The translations under genes were made by a program, and so were the position numbers. 7,429 nt of DNA, taken from contig CAMTFT010000074.1 in assembly GCA_947071365.1 (NCBI GenBank), forward strand, positions 1 through 7,429. The letters run 5' to 3'. Below are positions 5,823-7,429 of the stretch, piece by piece (the first letter of the stretch is position 1; the number at the start of each line of letters is the position of its first letter). Origin of the DNA: an uncultured bacterium (GTDB lineage: Bacteria; Bacillota; Clostridia; Lachnospirales; Lachnospiraceae). The notes beneath the pieces were generated by a model, which was not told the origin of the DNA, made no database searches, and worked only from the letters and a program-made list of their open reading frames with translations.

Positions 5823-6504
5823 AGGAAAAGAGCTTCGGTTCTGGGGCAGAGTCTGGCTGGAAAGTATAGGCATCACAGTGGCGGTATCGATTGGCTTTTT
5901 AGTGCTTCGTGGCCTTGGAGTTGCAGAATATACAGGAGGCGTGGAAGGAGCACTGTTCCTTATGTTGGCGATGACTGCGTATTTTATAGTTATTGTCGGC
6001 GCAATGACAACGATGCTCATGATGCTGGGGCTGTTTCGGGGTTATTTCTCTTTGCTGGTGTCCATGAATGTGACGAGAAGCAGGGCGATATGCGGCATCT
6101 GGCTGAATCAGGCAGCGGCCGTTCTGGGAATGCTTTGTATAGCAGCGCTTATCTGGCTGGCTGTACCGGGAGAGTTTGCAGATGCCGGGCTGTCTCTGCT
6201 GCCGCTTTTTGCGGGAATACTCTTTGCAATGGCAGCAGTCAGCATGTTATTTGGAGTTGTCCTGATCCGGTGGGGCAAAGTTGGTGTAATCATCCTTGCA
6301 TTTATATGTTTTGGAATCGGCGGCGCCGGCGGCATGGTCGCAGCGATGACAGCGGCTACGAACACGGCAGTTATGCAGCGAATTTTTGTAGAGGATCTGG
6401 CGGGCGGCAATTACTGGCTGATCGCAGTGATCGGAATTGGTCTTTATCTGTTGGCAGGAATTTTTACACTGGCAGCAACGAGGAGATCAGAGGTCAGAGT
6501 GTAA
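5812..6504 (+). CDS. ABC-2 type transporter permease, first subunit
   Basis: A 230-aa very hydrophobic membrane protein with a basic N-terminus and about six predicted membrane segments: residues 18-35, 45-73, 101-118, 127-150, 157-180 and 202-222. I find no named motif that fixes the substrate. The cytoplasmic loop before the third segment holds MNVTR (85-89), the counterpart of MGCTR in the next protein, so the two look like diverged paralogues forming a heterodimeric channel. The start is ATG 5812 with GGGGAGGAG ending 7 nt upstream and an 11-bp overlap with the ATPase gene; the frame extends 10 codons upstream but the family-like basic start fits here. The role is inferred from operon position: the membrane part of an exporter or envelope-stress transporter. 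Confidence 0.88.
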   Translation: MKGRGKELRFWGRVWLESIGITVAVSIGFLVLRGLGVAEYTGGVEGALFLMLAMTAYFIVIVGAMTTMLMMLGLFRGYFSLLVSMNVTRSRAICGIWLNQAAAVLGMLCIAALIWLAVPGEFADAGLSLLPLFAGILFAMAAVSMLFGVVLIRWGKVGVIILAFICFGIGGAGGMVAAMTAATNTAVMQRIFVEDLAGGNYWLIAVIGIGLYLLAGIFTLAATRRSEVRV

Positions 6505-6516
6505 GGAGGGAAGGGT

Positions 6517-7236
6517 ATGCTTGCAGCAATAAAAAAACAATTTCAGGTACGGTGGGAGGACGGTTTAGGAAGCCTACTCCTTATACTGGCAGGCGCGATC
6601 CTTGGATTTATCATTGTGCAGATTATTCTCCGGGTCATTCCGGATGAGAAAAACTATGTGGCGCTGGGAACGATCATGAGCGGTGTCATGGCAGTATTTT
6701 TTTCCGGCGCTGTTATTATTACGTCGATGGGGACGTATTTTAATATGGAAATAGCCATGGGCTGCACAAGAAAACAGTTTTTTGTTTCAAATTTCATTGT
6801 AAATTTTGTGTTCTGCCTGATAAGCTTTGCGGTATTGATTCCGATCTGCCTGGTAGAGAATGCACTTTATGCGGTTATGCATCCGAAGTTGGAAAATGCG
6901 GTGGATTTTATGCCGTATTTGTTGAAATGGAGCCTTCCGGCAGCCGTTGCTCTTGCGGTATTTTGCATGCTGTGCGCAGCGCTCCTGCTGCGTTTCAAAA
7001 AAGCAGCAACATGGACTTTGTGGGTGCTCTGGATGGCTCTTTGTATCGGCGGGCCGAAAGTATTGGAGGCGATGGAGGATGCACCGAATTCCGTATTCGG
7101 CAGGCTGGGGAATGGCCTGGCATCAATAGCGGCGGCAGTCCCGGCAAATATATGGATCATGTGTGGGATTGCTGCCGCCATCGTGGGAACGGCGGGATCA
7201 TATCTGCTTTTGCGAAGGCAGCAGGTGGTGTCATGA
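6517..7236 (+). CDS. ABC-2 type transporter permease, second subunit
   Basis: A 239-aa integral membrane protein with about six segments: residues 18-40, 52-72, 90-113, 137-159, 163-181 and 210-233. The segment MGCTRKQFF (81-89) is a loop motif seen repeatedly in small ABC-2 type permeases of Firmicutes and matches MNVTR in the preceding protein. The AAGGAGGG ribosome binding site (6503-6510) overlaps the previous TAA stop and lies 6 nt before the ATG; the intergenic gap is 12 nt. It is the last gene of the cassette and is complete, ending in TGA. Substrate not determinable from sequence; bacitracin-like or lantibiotic-like peptides are handled by related systems, but that is analogy only. 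Confidence 0.88.
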   Translation: MLAAIKKQFQVRWEDGLGSLLLILAGAILGFIIVQIILRVIPDEKNYVALGTIMSGVMAVFFSGAVIITSMGTYFNMEIAMGCTRKQFFVSNFIVNFVFCLISFAVLIPICLVENALYAVMHPKLENAVDFMPYLLKWSLPAAVALAVFCMLCAALLLRFKKAATWTLWVLWMALCIGGPKVLEAMEDAPNSVFGRLGNGLASIAAAVPANIWIMCGIAAAIVGTAGSYLLLRRQQVVS

Positions 7237-7264
7237 TGTAAGCGTTTCGTTTGTGTATTTTCTA

Positions 7265-7338
7265 AAGCGGCGCGACGGGTGTATCGTTTCTTCAGGAATT
7301 TAATTCCTTTCGAAAATGATTCATCCGGCTCGCCGTTT
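7265..7338. repeat. Long imperfect hairpin after the ABC operon, possible terminator
   Basis: Two arms pair over nearly their whole length: CGGCGCGACGGGTG (7268-7281) with CATCCGGCTCGCCG (7322-7335), then ATCGTTT (7283-7289) with AAATGAT (7314-7320), and a tip formed by the 15-bp palindrome AGGAATTTAATTCCT (7294-7308). A T-rich stretch TTTGTTTTATT (7336-7346) follows the 3' arm on the plus strand. It begins 28 nt after the last permease gene, so it may end the operon transcript. It is longer than a usual intrinsic terminator and could instead be a copy of a dispersed palindromic repeat. Confidence 0.6.
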
Positions 7339-7384
7339 GTTTTATTCCTGCGAGCAACGCGCTAAATAACCGTGTTGGTATGGA

Positions 7385-7413
7385 TATTTGATCTGTGCTG
7401 CCGTGTTCAAATA
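7385..7413. repeat. Inverted repeat abutting the contig end
   Basis: TATTTGA (7385-7391) and TCAAATA (7407-7413) are exact reverse complements separated by 15 nt, and the right arm ends at the last genomic base before the adapter. The rest of 7339-7384 shows no gene or clear signal. Confidence 0.4.
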
Positions 7414-7429
7414 CTGTCTCTTATACACA
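7414..7429 (-). other. Nextera mosaic-end adapter remnant (artefact)
   Basis: CTGTCTCTTATACACA is the reverse complement of the last 16 bases of the Nextera transposase adapter. Together with the adapter at 1-44 it shows that both contig ends were assembled into untrimmed adapter. Genomic sequence ends at 7413. Confidence 0.97.

Noticed and set aside
7265..7338. Integron attC site
   Set aside because: The size and imperfect pairing resemble attC, but the outer ends lack the RYYYAAC/GTTRRRY core sites, and no integrase or cassette array is visible.

Overview
The window is one assembled bacterial contig with Illumina Nextera adapter sequence left on both ends (1-44 and 7414-7429), so the biological sequence runs from about 45 to 7413. 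Intermediate base composition, strong AGGAGG-type ribosome binding sites, BlaI/BlaR1-like and YtrA-like modules, and the style of the proteins point to a Firmicute of class Clostridia. A gut Lachnospiraceae member is my best guess. That assignment is inference; there is no rRNA or other marker here.

Left part, minus strand (120-2520): pepT, a complete peptidase T (M20B aminotripeptidase), lies downstream of an aldo/keto reductase that carries a C-terminal pair of four-cysteine ferredoxin-like motifs. Each gene has its own plausible promoter. The reductase has a long leader of about 160 nt containing a strong hairpin and two shorter palindromes.

Middle, plus strand (2735-4406): a BlaI/MecI-type repressor is followed 5 nt later by a BlaR1/M56-type membrane metalloprotease. 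The promoter carries two ACTACTAT-containing palindromes that look like autoregulatory operators. The protease gene is open along its whole length except for one in-frame TAG at codon 37, where relatives usually have Trp. It is therefore either a fresh nonsense pseudogene or a base-call error. A textbook intrinsic terminator closes the unit.

Right part, plus strand (4471-7236): a TTGACA-N17-TATGGT promoter overlapped by a 24-bp inverted repeat drives a YtrA-like GntR repressor, an ABC ATPase and two polytopic permeases. The four genes are tightly coupled (8-bp overlap, 11-bp overlap, 12-nt gap). This is a self-regulated ABC-2 type exporter cassette of the kind often tied to cell-envelope stress or antimicrobial peptides. 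A long imperfect hairpin of about 74 nt followed by T-rich sequence lies after it.

Together the two plus-strand units look like adjacent ligand- or stress-responsive envelope modules. No beta-lactamase or other obvious BlaI target lies inside the window. I found no CRISPR array, transposase, tRNA or rRNA. The most notable observations are the single amber codon in the sensor protease, the two operator architectures, the structured reductase leader and the terminal long hairpin.
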